Part shown: piece by piece, positions 1 to 10,762 of the stretch
How the letters are laid out: the number at the start of each line of letters is the position of its first letter
Position numbering within the stretch: the first letter of the stretch is position 1
Source: Erodium maritimum
Lineage: Eukaryota; Streptophyta; Magnoliopsida; Geraniales; Geraniaceae
Direction of reading: 5' to 3'
Assembly (NCBI GenBank): GCA_963921825.1
Contig: OY997588.1
Location: forward strand, 57,048,803-57,112,802
DNA: 64,000 bases
Program-made: the position numbers and the translations under genes
Notes under the pieces: model-generated
Told to the model about the DNA's origin: nothing
The model's input: only the letters and a program-made list of their open reading frames with translations
Database searches by the model: none

Positions 1-730
1 TCCGATTTTGTGTATCAACAGGTTGCAAGCATTCTTTGGCTGGCCTGGTCCGAGTTTGAGTATCACAGGTTGTAAGCATTCTTTGGCTAGCCTGATCCGT
101 GTTCGTGTGAGTGGGAGAGGTTACTGAGCAGCTGATATGCGATCCTTTGTGATCTTGGTTGGTGTGCGATCTTTTGTGATCTTGTTTAGTGTGCGATCCT
201 TTGTGATCTTTTTTGGTGTTGCGTATCTTTCGTTTGAGTCCTTGGAAGAGGTCGTGATCGTTGAGTCGGGTCTACTTTACGTGTCAGGGTGTCGAGTTGG
301 TCAAGGGAGGTAATTGTGGGTGTGTGTTCAGTCGGAGTACTTGGGTTGGGGACAGTGATCCCCGGGGTTGAGTTTGTTGTGGGTGTTACCAGCATTGTCT
401 GCTAATTATGTCGTAGTCAGTGTGTTATCTGTGGTGGTGAGCGAACGCTCACCCCTAGCTGCTTTTCCTACAGGTACTGATCACAGGACGGACTAGGTGA
501 GCTCTCGAAGCTTGTGGAGCTATGAGCGGAGTCCGGGTTTTTGTCTTTTGAGTCTAGTGATGGATACCTTGTACTCTTGTCCACGTGTTGGGACATATTT
601 TTAAGTTGTAAATATTATTTTGATTAATTAAATGGAGATTTTAAAGTGTTTATCCAAAACAGGTTTCATTGTTTTATTGTTTTAAAATGTTCGCGTCCCG
701 AGTTCGGTTCACTGAAATTGGGGCGTGACA
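1..730 (+). mobile_element. 3' part of a giant Ty3/gypsy-type LTR
   Basis: Positions about 186-730 are near-identical to about 13490-14031, the right-hand end of the complete solo LTR described at 10763-14031. Both share the block with the inverted motif gtgagcgaacgctcac, the ctacaggtactgatcac stretch and the terminal ggggcgtgaca. The copy here ends at 730 in the canonical CA. Its left part, and therefore any target duplication, lies outside the window. It abuts copia gag sequence from about 735, so it probably inserted into the copia element; the five bases after it (gtctt) are the expected right-hand duplication. Whether it is a solo LTR or the 3' LTR of a whole element cannot be decided from this window. 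Confidence 0.8.
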
Positions 731-734
731 GTCT

Positions 735-3700
735 TGCCCCTCCTATGGTGAAAGCTAACATAGTGGAAGCTGGTGAACCTTCGCGAGCCAATAGGTTCAA
801 GCCGAAGTCTAAAGGTGTCCAGAAGCGAGTACCTTTCAAGAAGAAGGACAAGTTCGTGAAACCAACCTTCAAGACCAACAAACCTCCGTTGAGGTTGACT
901 TGCTTCGTATGTGGAAAAGTGGGGCATCGAGCTTATCAATGCCCAAATCTACAGAATCCTACGCAGGATCAAGCAAAGGCGTACTTGGCTGAAGGGGATG
1001 ATGACATCGTAGCTGCTGTGGTCGTCGAGGCAAACATGGTCTCGAATAGTGTCGACTTGGTGCTGGACTCAACGGCAACTCGACACTTGTGCAACACCAA
1101 GGAGCTGTTCTTCGACTTTCAAGAAGCTGCACCCGGAGAAGTCGTTTACATGGGAGATGATCATCAAGCTCCGATCGCTGGTCGAGGAACAATAAGGCTG
1201 AAGCTCACTTCTGGAAAGACTCTAGCTCTACATGATGCTTTGTGTGTCCCTACAATACGCCGAAATCTCGTCTCCAACTACCTCCTCAACAAAGCTGGAA
1301 TCAAGACTGTCATTGAGAATGATACTGCCATTTTCACTAAGAGTGATGTGTTTGTAGGGAAAGCATATGCTCGTGGTAGTCTTTTTCTCTTCAATGTTGA
1401 TGAAGTTTTAATCAAGAAGAATGTTTCAGCTTCTGCTTATATCGTTGAGTCTCTTGATCTTTGGCATGGTAGATTAGGACACGTTAATGTTGAATCGATT
1501 AAACGCCTAAAAACCATGTCAAACTTACCAACTCTTTCTACCTCTGAACTCTCGAAATGTGAAATTTGTACGGAGGCAAAATTCACAAAGAAGTCTTGTA
1601 AACCTATCACAACAAGGCAAACCAACCTTCTTGGCTTAATCCATACCGATCTTGCGGATTTCAAGAACACGAGGAGTGAGGGAGGCAAACATTATTATGT
1701 TACCTTCATCGACGATTGTTCGAGTTTCACGAGAGTCTATCTACTCAGATGAAAAGACGAAGCTGAGGAGATGTTTGTCAAGTTCAAGAACGAGGTAGAA
1801 AACCAACTTGAGAGGAAGATCAAGAAAGTGAGGTCCGATAGAGGTGGCGAGTATGGTTCAAACTTTTTGTATAAAGTTTGTGAATCGCACGGTATAATTC
1901 ACGAGACCAGTGCACCATATACACCTCAACAAAATGGAGTAGCTGAACGTAAAAACCGAACTCTAAAGAACATGATGAATGCAATGCTCTTGAGTTCGGG
2001 TCTTTCTGACGAAATGTGGGGGAAGCAGTCTTATCGGCATGCCATGTCCTCAACCGAGTACCGCACAAGAAGCTCGACAAGACCCCTAACGAGATTTGGA
2101 AAGGCTACGCTCCAAACCTGTGGTTTCTCAGAGTGTGTGGGTGCTTGGCCAAAGTCGGCCTCACTGACCCTAAAAGAAATACTATCGGACTGAAAACCTA
2201 TGATTGTGTGTTCATAGGTCACGCTCATAACAGCGCGGCATATAGATTCATGTCTCTACAGGATCACTCGATTTCTGAAGCTAGAGATGTTGATTTCTAT
2301 GAGCACATATTTCCACTAAAGAAAGATGTTGCTACTTCTTCGGTCGAACCCACTATCATTGGTTCCTTTCCATCGTTGACTGATAGGTAGGTCACCGATC
2401 CTTCGACTTCCCGTGATCGTCCTGAAGAACCTAGAAGGAGCAAGAGGACTAGGGTCGAGAAGAGCTTTGGAGATGACTTTGTGATGTCCTTTCTCTCGGT
2501 AGTCTTTACGGCAGATAACCTCACCGACGAACTTGTTTCAGCTTTCTTATTAGAAGATGATCCCAGAACCTACGGTGAGGCTCTCAGGTCAGTTGATGCT
2601 AACCTCTGGAAGGAAGCCATCAAGAATGAACTGGACTCTATCGTATCCAACCGGACTTGGAATCTAGCAGACTTACCTAAAGGTTCTAAACCTATTAGTA
2701 GTAAGTGGATCTTCAAGAAGAAGATGAGACCTGATGGTATGATAGAACGGTTCAAGGCGAGACTCGTAGTACGCGGGTTTACACAAAAGAAGGACGTTGA
2801 CTACTTCGATACCTACTCCCCTGTGACCAAGATTGCGACAATTAGGTCACTTGTTGCTCTTGCTGCCATTCATGACTTGATTATCCATCAGATGGATGTC
2901 AAGACCGCGTTCCTGAACGGTGATTTGGACGAAGAGATTTACAGACACAACCCGAGGGGTTCATTGTCAAAGGTCAAGAAGAGAAGGTGTGTAGACTTCG
3001 TAAGTCTCTTTATGCACTGAAACAAGCACCTAAGCAATGGTATGAAAAGTTCAACAATACCTTGGTGAGTGACGGATATACGGTGAACAACTCTGATTCG
3101 TGTGTATACTCGAAGATGACCGAATCAGGTTGTGTCATTATTTGTCTCTATGTTGATGACATGCTGATTTTTGGAGCTAATATCGAGTCTGTGAACGTAG
3201 CCAAGAATTTCTTGTCATCACATTTTGAGATGAAGGACTTGAGAGAAGCTGACATATTCCTTGGAGTTAAAGTGATTTCTAACTCCAATGGAATCTCCCT
3301 AAGTCAATCTCATTACGTTGAGAAAGTGTTGAAGAAATTCAATCACTTTGACGTTGTTGCTGCTAGAACTCCCTATTATCCCAGTATACATCTCGTGAAA
3401 AATTCAGGTGAAAGTGTTTCACAAATCGATTATGCTAAGATCATAGGAAGTGTGATGTTCCTCATGAACTGTACCCGACCAGATATAGCCTATGCTGTGA
3501 GCAGGTTGAGTCGGTACACACATAACCCGAGCGAAGAACACTGGGATGCCCTTCGTAGATTACTAAAGTACCTGAAAGGGACAGCCGATTGGTCCCTACA
3601 CTACAGTAGATTCCCCGCCGTGTTAGAGGGATATTGCGATGCAAACTGGGTTTCAGGTAACGACGAGATCACCTCAACGAGCGGGTATATGTTCACCCTA

Positions 3701-4120
3701 GGTGGAGGTGCTATTTCATGGAAATCGTCTAAACAGACATGTATAGCCCGCTCCACTATGGAGTCTGAGTTCATTGCTCTCGATTTAGCTGGGCAAGAAG
3801 CAGACTGGTTGAGGAACTTACTAGCAGATGTGCATGTATGGGGAAGACAAGCACAACCCGTTTCACTACATTGCGATTCACAATCGACGATATGTGTTGC
3901 GAATAATAATGTCTACAATAGGAAGAGAAGACATATTCGTATTCGACATGGTGCAGTGAAACAACTCCTGAAACGAAGAGTAATTTCCTTGAACTACGTG
4001 AAGTCCGAAAGGAATCTTGCATATCCCTTCACTAAAGGACTACCACGAAGAGTGGTCCTTGATACGTCGAGAGGTATGGGCTTAAAACCCATAAACGAAG
4101 ACCGTGTGGCTGACCCTTGA
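735..4120 (+). pseudogene. Ty1/copia gag-pol polyprotein, decayed
   Basis: This is a Ty1/copia gag-pol reading frame missing its gag start. Visible in order are: a CCHC zinc knuckle CFVCGKVGHRAYQC (901-942); a degenerate protease site DSTATRHL (the family has DSGA) near 1064; the integrase zinc-binding region (HGRLGH...CEIC, about 1462-1575); integrase core with HTDL, DDCSS, RSDRGGEYGS and NGVAERKNRT; reverse transcriptase with YVDDML near 3150; and RNase H with YCDANW and SGYMFTLGG, ending at the stop at 4118-4120. It is broken by an in-frame TGA (1750-1752), a frameshift near 2020-2040, an in-frame TAG (2388-2390) and a frameshift near 2945. The order PR-INT-RT-RH defines copia rather than gypsy. 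The apparent start at 646 is not real because it lies in the neighbouring LTR. Few lesions over 3.4 kb suggest moderate age. Confidence 0.93.
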
Positions 4121-4151
4121 GTAGGTCATGAGACGTCATTCGTGTTTTTAT

Positions 4152-4445
4152 GATCTATAGTCACATTTTTTGATGGTGCTTTAAGATGCACTTGATAGAT
4201 CCTGATCCATAGTCACTTTTTGTGGTGGTACTATTCGAGAAGCATTTGATGGATCTCATTCTCGATCTAGATCTATAGTCATGTTTTATGGTGGTGCTAT
4301 GTGAGACGCACTTGATAGATCTTGTTTTTTAGCCTAGATCTATACCCAGTTTCGGGGGTGCTTGAGATGCCCTTGATAGATCGGATTGTTAGTCCATAGC
4401 CAATGTTTTGGTGGTGATACCTGAGGTACGCTTGATGGACTACAC
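4152..4445 (+). repeat. Degenerate tandem repeats 3' of copia pol
   Basis: About five imperfect units begin with gatctatagtca-like sequence at 4152, 4204, 4270, 4337 and 4392 (spacing 52-67 bp). Each continues through a ggtggtgct-like core and a cttgatagatc-like end. They lie between the pol stop and the polypurine tract, so they belong to the copia 3' untranslated spacer. Confidence 0.75.
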
Positions 4446-4867
4446 TGACAAGGATGTACTTGTTGTCCTTAATGGTTCGAGCCGTTACGGCAGGTGCTAC
4501 CGAGACGCACTGAGGAACCACCTACGTGGGTGTGATGGTGGGCCGCCATCTATGGAAGACTTGGGCTAAGTCTTTCTAGAGCACTCATTAGACCGAGGAA
4601 ACGCATGGCCTTTAATAGTGTTTTTGGTGTTTCGCGGAACTTGCGGAGTTTTGAAGCTATGATATGTGTCATAGGGTGTATCAACCGAAGCTGAACAAGT
4701 TCAAGACTTGTTTCACTTGTTCTAAGTAAGTTTTTGCCCTACGTCACTACGTGTCAATTCAATCGAAAGATATTGACATTTAAATATCTCGTTCTTCCTG
4801 TACCCAAGAATTTCTCTATTTTTTCCTTCTTTCTTCTAAACTTTCTTTAAAGACTTTTATCACATTT

Positions 4868-5660
4868 AGGGGGGGATTGTTAGATAAATGTGATATAAGT
4901 GGTGTAGGGATTCTTTGTTTTGTGTTTCTTGTCCCACATCGGTAAAGTAAAGAAGTACCACTGAGTTTATATTTGTGTCTCTTCCTTCTTTGTACAATTG
5001 GTTCTACAGTACATGTCTTGTGTTGTTGGCTTGACTTTGGGCCATGCTTGGTCTTGGGCCTGATGCCCACGGTTTTGAAATCATTTTTACTTGGGTTTGG
5101 TCAGTCTATGACCGGTTCTTACGCAAGAACTCGTCTACAGTAGTTGGAGTCAAAACCAACTCCGTACCATGAGGATGTTATGCAGATATGGATGATTTCG
5201 TGGGTAGTTAGAGTAATTCAAATTCCTAATGAAATTACTCCTATACCCCTGCGTGAGTTGGGCTATAAATACAGCAAACAGAGGATCTGAACTCACGATC
5301 GATCCCAATTTCTGCCTCTCCTCAATCGCACAACTCCAGACTCCAGTCAGACGTGTTTTCAGATACATTCCTGCTATTTTCATCATTTTCCATATACCTT
5401 CTTGAGATAGTAAGTTTGTCCATATTTATTACTTTTCCTTTTTATACTACAAATCTGTTCCTGGGTACTATCACCGCAAGTTCCACATCCAGAACCGTGA
5501 GAGGGCACGAGTCTGGATAGAAGCTGTGTTAAACTCGGGGAGCATACCGACCTGTTCGCCACCTCGGACGAGCCGGAATAATTTGCTTCAAGTCAGTGGA
5601 CCTCATTGCCGCGCCACAGCTTGATACATTATTACTCTACTACGGGTATGTTCGTTCTTA
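4868..5660 (+). mobile_element. Copia polypurine tract and 3' LTR
   Basis: The purine run aggggggga at 4868-4876 is followed at 4878 by tgttagataaatg, the expected start of a 3' LTR. A TATA-like ctataaata lies near 5264-5272, about where U3 should end. The conserved-looking tract with gtgagagggcacgag and aagctgtgttaaactc at 5497-5545 reads like transcribed LTR/leader sequence. The right end is not certain: no matching 5' LTR is in the window to compare, and I place it roughly between 5400 and 5700. Confidence 0.6.
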
Positions 5661-5701
5661 ACTTTTATTCGTAATGTTCGTTTTGTTTGCCTGCTTGCCC
5701 G

Positions 5702-6864
5702 CTATAGTTCTACACAAACTCTGCAACTAAACAAGATGTCTTTGGAATCTGAAGAAGAAAATGTTGAAGATGCTGCTTGGATCCTTTTCAACATGTGGAG
5801 AAGACCCATTACATTTACGGGCTCTTTGATGTTCCAAAGAAGAAACGGTCGATCAGGAAAACATTCAAGCCAAACATTCGCACAAGGATGTGGGAATGGC
5901 CTGATTTGCAAGAAACTGAGGAAGGATTTTGAGAATGAAACAAGGCTTGTCATTCAAAAGCCTTTGCATTCTTCAGACACAACCCATGGAAGAGGAGGCT
6001 GTTTTGGAGCAAAGCAAACAAGGGGTTCCACTGTTGCTGCTTCAGCCTTCCAACAGAAAGATAGGCCATAATTGGAATGTTGCCAATGGACTAACAACTT
6101 TGGTCTTTTCGGGTTCAGACCCGCTTGTTTTTGCGTTTTGCCATGACTACTCTATAGACATATAAATTGTTTCATCAGTTAGGCTTATTGTATGAATCTC
6201 TTCTTTTTGTGATGCCTCATCACTATACATAATATATATATATGATTTGATTCACGTGGTAGAATTCTATCTCTTAGCCATTGCCTAATTACATACTCAA
6301 GTTAGGATTGAAGTTTGTTGACAAACACAAATTAGTCCTACTGCTTTTTTCACATGAAAATGTTAAACCAACAGGTTTTGTTTATGTTTACAAAAGAAAA
6401 CTAGACTTGTCTTCAACTTGGTTACTAAATGACAACATGTTTCCAAGTAGGTTTTTGGATTGTAAACTCAGAAACATTTCAAGTTTTAATGTGGACCCTT
6501 TATCATGTTGCAAGAGTTCAGATACTGATTGTTGCTGAAAACTGATTATTTATCAACAATTGTTTTTTTTATTTGCAAAAATAACAATTTTAATCAACCC
6601 AAGACCAAAAATCTCGAAGAGAGAAGATACAGACAGAAGCCGAAAGGGCACAAACAAAGAGCAAAGCAACTGGTAACAGCTAAACGAAAGGAGCCAAAAG
6701 CCGACAAACACCAATATTACGTGATCACTTCGACCTCGCCGACATTGGCAGTGAACCCCAAAGATTTGGCAAGTTGATGGTACAAACATATATAGGTTAT
6801 AAGTAGCTATTCCCGATGATGGAGAAATAGGGAAAGGGGCTCCACAATATGACAAGGATAACTT
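5702..6864. other. Unrecognised 1.2 kb stretch with a short ORF
   Basis: A 111-codon ORF runs 5736-6071 on the plus strand and begins with an acidic run (MSLESEEENVEDAAW). I do not recognise the product in any frame. The remainder is AT-rich and noncoding, with a (ta)n run at 6231-6242. It could be an exon fragment of a lost gene or part of an unidentified transposon. Confidence 0.3.
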
Positions 6865-8387
6865 TGGAGGGGTAATGTTTTTTTTTATCAGCAAGTTTTT
6901 TTTTATAAAAATCCAACGATTACAAAGTGTAAACGAAGGATAAGGGACCCCTCATTACAAACCAGAGCACAGGCCTAAGCACTGCCTCTGAACAACAACC
7001 CTAACGAGTGAACAAGTGAACCAAACATTACAACAGTCTAAACACCTAAATTTTCTAACATTAAGCACAACTAACCAGTGGTCTACTAACCAGCAACTAC
7101 TAAGAAGACCACAACTAAGTCACCAACACTGAAAACCAACAAACAAAGAGAAGTGCCCCAAACCAGGTCTAAAAAAACCTAACTTTTGCTAACAAGAAGA
7201 GTAGAAGGGGAAGAACACACAGTCTTAACCCCAAAGAAAGGCAGGCTTCTCAAAACTAAACAGGTCTGGAACCCAAATACTGCAGCCAATAGGCTCAAAC
7301 AGGGAAATAACCACGAAGAAAGCAGATAAAACCGACTAACTATAGAACCCAGCCGACCAAAAGTCCTAGGGTACTCGGAAAAGTGTCCAAACCTTCTAAA
7401 ACATACTACACCACCCAAATACCCGGCACCCAAATGATTGGTATAACCAGGACAACTAACCCTAACCTTAAAAAAACCAGATCAAAGTTCCCAAATCCCT
7501 ACCATAGAGCTTCCAAGCGCCGTTAGGCAAATCCAACAATGGCCAACACCGATTGTTGACCCTCGACCACATAATGGGAACAAGGAGAGGAAGGATATGG
7601 TTAGTATTAAAGGAAAGATGGGCTGGTTAGTCTAAGGGAGAGAGCTAGAAGAAAAATCAGATCTGCAGCTCTCAGATCTCAGAAGACGAGATCTCGCCGG
7701 AGGCCTACACCTAACCGACGAACCACAAGGGGAGAGTCCAAATTCAAGAAATTGGGTAGCAGATCTGAAGGGGGAGGAGTAAAATTGAGATTAAAGGAAG
7801 AGGGACACAGAGTCACGAAGACTTTACCGAGGACCAAAGCACGAAAGTCAGCAACAAGTTCCAAGCAGTAGCTGCTTCTACCTCACCGGATCTGACCGCC
7901 CGAAGAGAGAAACCCCGTCCAGTTACCGAACCTTCCAAACCAAAGCCAACATGGCCTAAACCCCTCGCCGCTCAACGAGGCCCGGACGCCGCCGAGAACA
8001 ATAGAAGGATAAGGTAGATCTGGAGAAGGGAGCCGCAGCGAGAAGTCGAGGCTCCGGAGACCAGAAGCAAAACGGGAGGCAGGGCCAGATCTCGCCATCA
8101 CACAGAGAAGAGCGTCCCATGTAGATCTAACAACACCGCCGCCGAAGGTGAAGAGATGCACCGATACGCCGGAAGAGGGATAGAACATCAACGGGGAGGG
8201 GTAGATCGAAAACGGGAGAAGAAGGTGAAACCACCGGTGACTCCCATGGAAAACGCCATGTGAGTCACCGGCGGCGACGAAGAAGAAGAGTTTAAACTAG
8301 GGTTTGGAAGCCGAAAGTCTAGAGAGAAGTTGGAGTCACTCTCTCTAGACGTTTTTAAGGATTCCTATTTAGGTGGAGGGGTAATGT
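6865..8387 (-). mobile_element. Non-autonomous LINE-like retroelement with 14-bp TSD
   Basis: A perfect 14-bp duplication (tggaggggtaatgt) flanks the element at 6865-6878 and 8374-8387. Read on the minus strand, the 1.5 kb body starts near 8373 with a pyrimidine-rich leader (ctctctctagac-type) followed by ccaaaccctagttt. It ends in two A-runs separated by cttgctgat (poly-T on the plus strand at about 6878-6886 and 6896-6904). Tail, long TSD and orientation are the hallmarks of target-primed reverse transcription. No reverse transcriptase is present and the interior has no long ORF that I recognise. The tail ttgctgat+A(n) is shared with the plus-strand LINE ending at about 54868, which suggests mobilisation by that LINE type. 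Confidence 0.8.
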
Positions 8388-8393
8388 GAATGT

Positions 8394-8757
8394 CAAGGTT
8401 CTAAAAGTCGCTAGGCGCTAGTCGGGCGGCTAGGTCCTTCGGGGATTTATCGGGGACTAGACGGGGATTAATCGGATTTGTATTTTTTTATTTTTAATAG
8501 ATATATTATTATATATAGAAATAAAATATGAATTTCATTACATTAAAAATGGTAAGTAATATCTAAAATACCTAAAAAAATAACACCAAACAATTCAGAA
8601 GCACAAACTCTAATATCACCAACATCATAACCATCTAATTATTTTAATTGAGTCAGTATACTACGTTAAATTGTAGGAATCGCCAAGGCGACTAGGCGGG
8701 TCGGCTAGGTGTAGACGGGCGATTAGGCGGCGTCCAATCGGAATTTTTAGAACAGTG
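8394..8757. mobile_element. hAT-type MITE (364 bp)
   Basis: Terminal inverted repeats CAAGGTTCTAAAA (left) and CACTGTTCTAAAA (right end, reversed) bound a 364-bp element with no coding capacity. The 8-bp flanks gtgaatgt (8386-8393) and gtaaatgt (8758-8765) match at 7 of 8 positions. CA...TG termini with an 8-bp duplication are diagnostic for hAT. Subterminal GC-rich motifs (tcgctaggcgctag and its counterpart near 8680-8735) are inverted as well, with an AT-rich centre. It adjoins, and its left TSD overlaps by two bases, the TSD of the LINE-like element on its left. Confidence 0.8.
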
Positions 8758-9156
8758 GTAAATGTAATCATATACAGATTTATTCATATACTGAATTAGA
8801 ACAAAATGTATCAGAACATTTACTTACAACATTGATGCTACAAACACATGAAACAAGTTTACATAACGAGGTCCACAATTTAAACAAGTAATAACTAAAC
8901 TTGAAGTCTTGAGAGACATGGCAAAAATACTCAACGCATTGTAATTACATGATGGAGCAACCGGGGGAATCATGATCATAAACCACTCCATATGTGCTAT
9001 TCACCGGAAAGTTGTGATCGTAACCATAATAACCCGTCGTCGGATAATTGGTATTGTAATAATTAGTGTAACTTGGAGCATAAGCCATCCCATGTTGTTG
9101 CTCTTGTCCATATCTTGTTCCGTCCAATTGATGTACACTTACTAACGTGGCATACC

Positions 9157-9895
9157 CATAGGCGGGTCTACATGGTGGTGAGGGGGGGCACGTGCCCCCC
9201 CTGAAATTTTCAATTTTATTAATATTTTATCATATTTTTAAGAATAATACTTATTGTATTAATGCATCGAGTCATGTTCAAAACACGGCAGAGATGAGTC
9301 TGGAATTACAATATCGCGCCAATCAAAGTGGTTCCAATGCAATCCATTTCTATTATTTATAATGTTTAGTTTTAACTAATATGTATTTTCAGAAAGAAAA
9401 AAAGTTTTGACTAGTATGAAAAATTGAGTCTTATTCAATTTACTATTTAAAGTTTAAGACTATTATCAATATTATATTATTATTAATTTGAGTTTCGAGG
9501 TTAATTCTCCATAAAATTGTTATAATCACGTAGAGATATTTCAAAAAAATACCAATTACCGATCTTGATGAGAAAGAAATTTTTTTTGACAAAATTAGAT
9601 AGAGTTTTCGCTGAACAAAATGAAAAAAGATAGATATAGTCTAGATTATACTTATAATGTCGAGATTAGTCCATGTAAACCGCATCAAATGATAATAGAT
9701 AGCTTATATCAAGAGATATGTTTTCGAACGTTTTATAAATTTTTCAAAATCTTGACATCACATTGTATGATAAATAGTCATTTAAAATATATTTGTACGT
9801 TATATTCATTTTTCATTATTATCTTTATGTTACTTGTGATTATAAAATATACATAATAGTGCTCCCTCTCATTTGAAATGCTAAATCCGTCACTG
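9157..9895. mobile_element. Non-autonomous hAT element in HIPP exon 3
   Basis: A perfect 8-bp duplication ggcatacc flanks the element (9149-9156 and 9896-9903). The ends are CATAGGCGGGTCTACATG on the left and, reversed, CAGTGACGGATTTAGCAT on the right, giving imperfect TIRs with the hAT CA...TG termini. Immediately inside each end is a G/C-run (ggggggcacgtgcccccc near 9184-9201). The 739-bp interior is AT-rich with no recognisable transposase. Excising it with one TSD copy restores the HIPP reading frame precisely, which independently confirms the borders. Confidence 0.93.
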
Positions 9896-10762
9896 GGCAT
9901 ACCCAACCTTGTCTCTGAGAGACTTGGTCAAATTTACTGCATCAACTCCATTCCCAATCACCACCAGCATATCTCTATCACCCCCTTTTATCGCCACTGA
10001 TGTCACACCTGCATCACCATTTCCTTTTCAATAATCATCCAATCCAAGACCTTCTAAAATTAGCATTCTCCTTTCATGGATCAAGTTTAATTGACCTTGA
10101 TAGATGTTCAAGTATAAGTCTCATACAGGAAGTTCGTGGATAAACTGATCCATTGAAATATATCTTGACGCCTTTATTTATAAGTTTGAGTTTTTATATT
10201 AGAATTGTTTCGGTCCACGGTTTGTTTGTCGTGCTCACTATGTAGTGTCCGACCATAGGCGGATTCATATGGGACCCGGGGGCACCTGCCCCCTCAATTC
10301 TCCAAAATCTAATGTTTATTATGGATGTATTTTAAAAAATTCAGTTAAGTTTTTCCGTGTGCCCCCCTCAAAAATGGAAAATAGTTTTAGTCATTTACCA
10401 CTCCGATCTTTCTTTTTTTTGTTTTAATTAAAAACGTAACTGATGAAAGTAGTTTTTTTTTTTGAAATGTAATGAAAGTAGTTGTTTGACATAAATGCAG
10501 CCGTATACTTCTTTTTCGTTCTTATAATTTTCTAATTATAAACCTAACTAATCAAAGTAATTATTCTTTTAATATATTTCTTAATTGTTTAGGTGCATCA
10601 TGTTTTTTATATTCTTTTAATATATTTCTTAATTGTTTTGTACTTTTTTTTTATTTCCTATTCTAATTAGTTTAGAAAAATTTTATTCTTATTTAAAGTA
10701 TTATCTAAAGATGGAAACTAGATCAATTTAAGTTTTGAGTTTCATTCCTTACAAAATTAACT

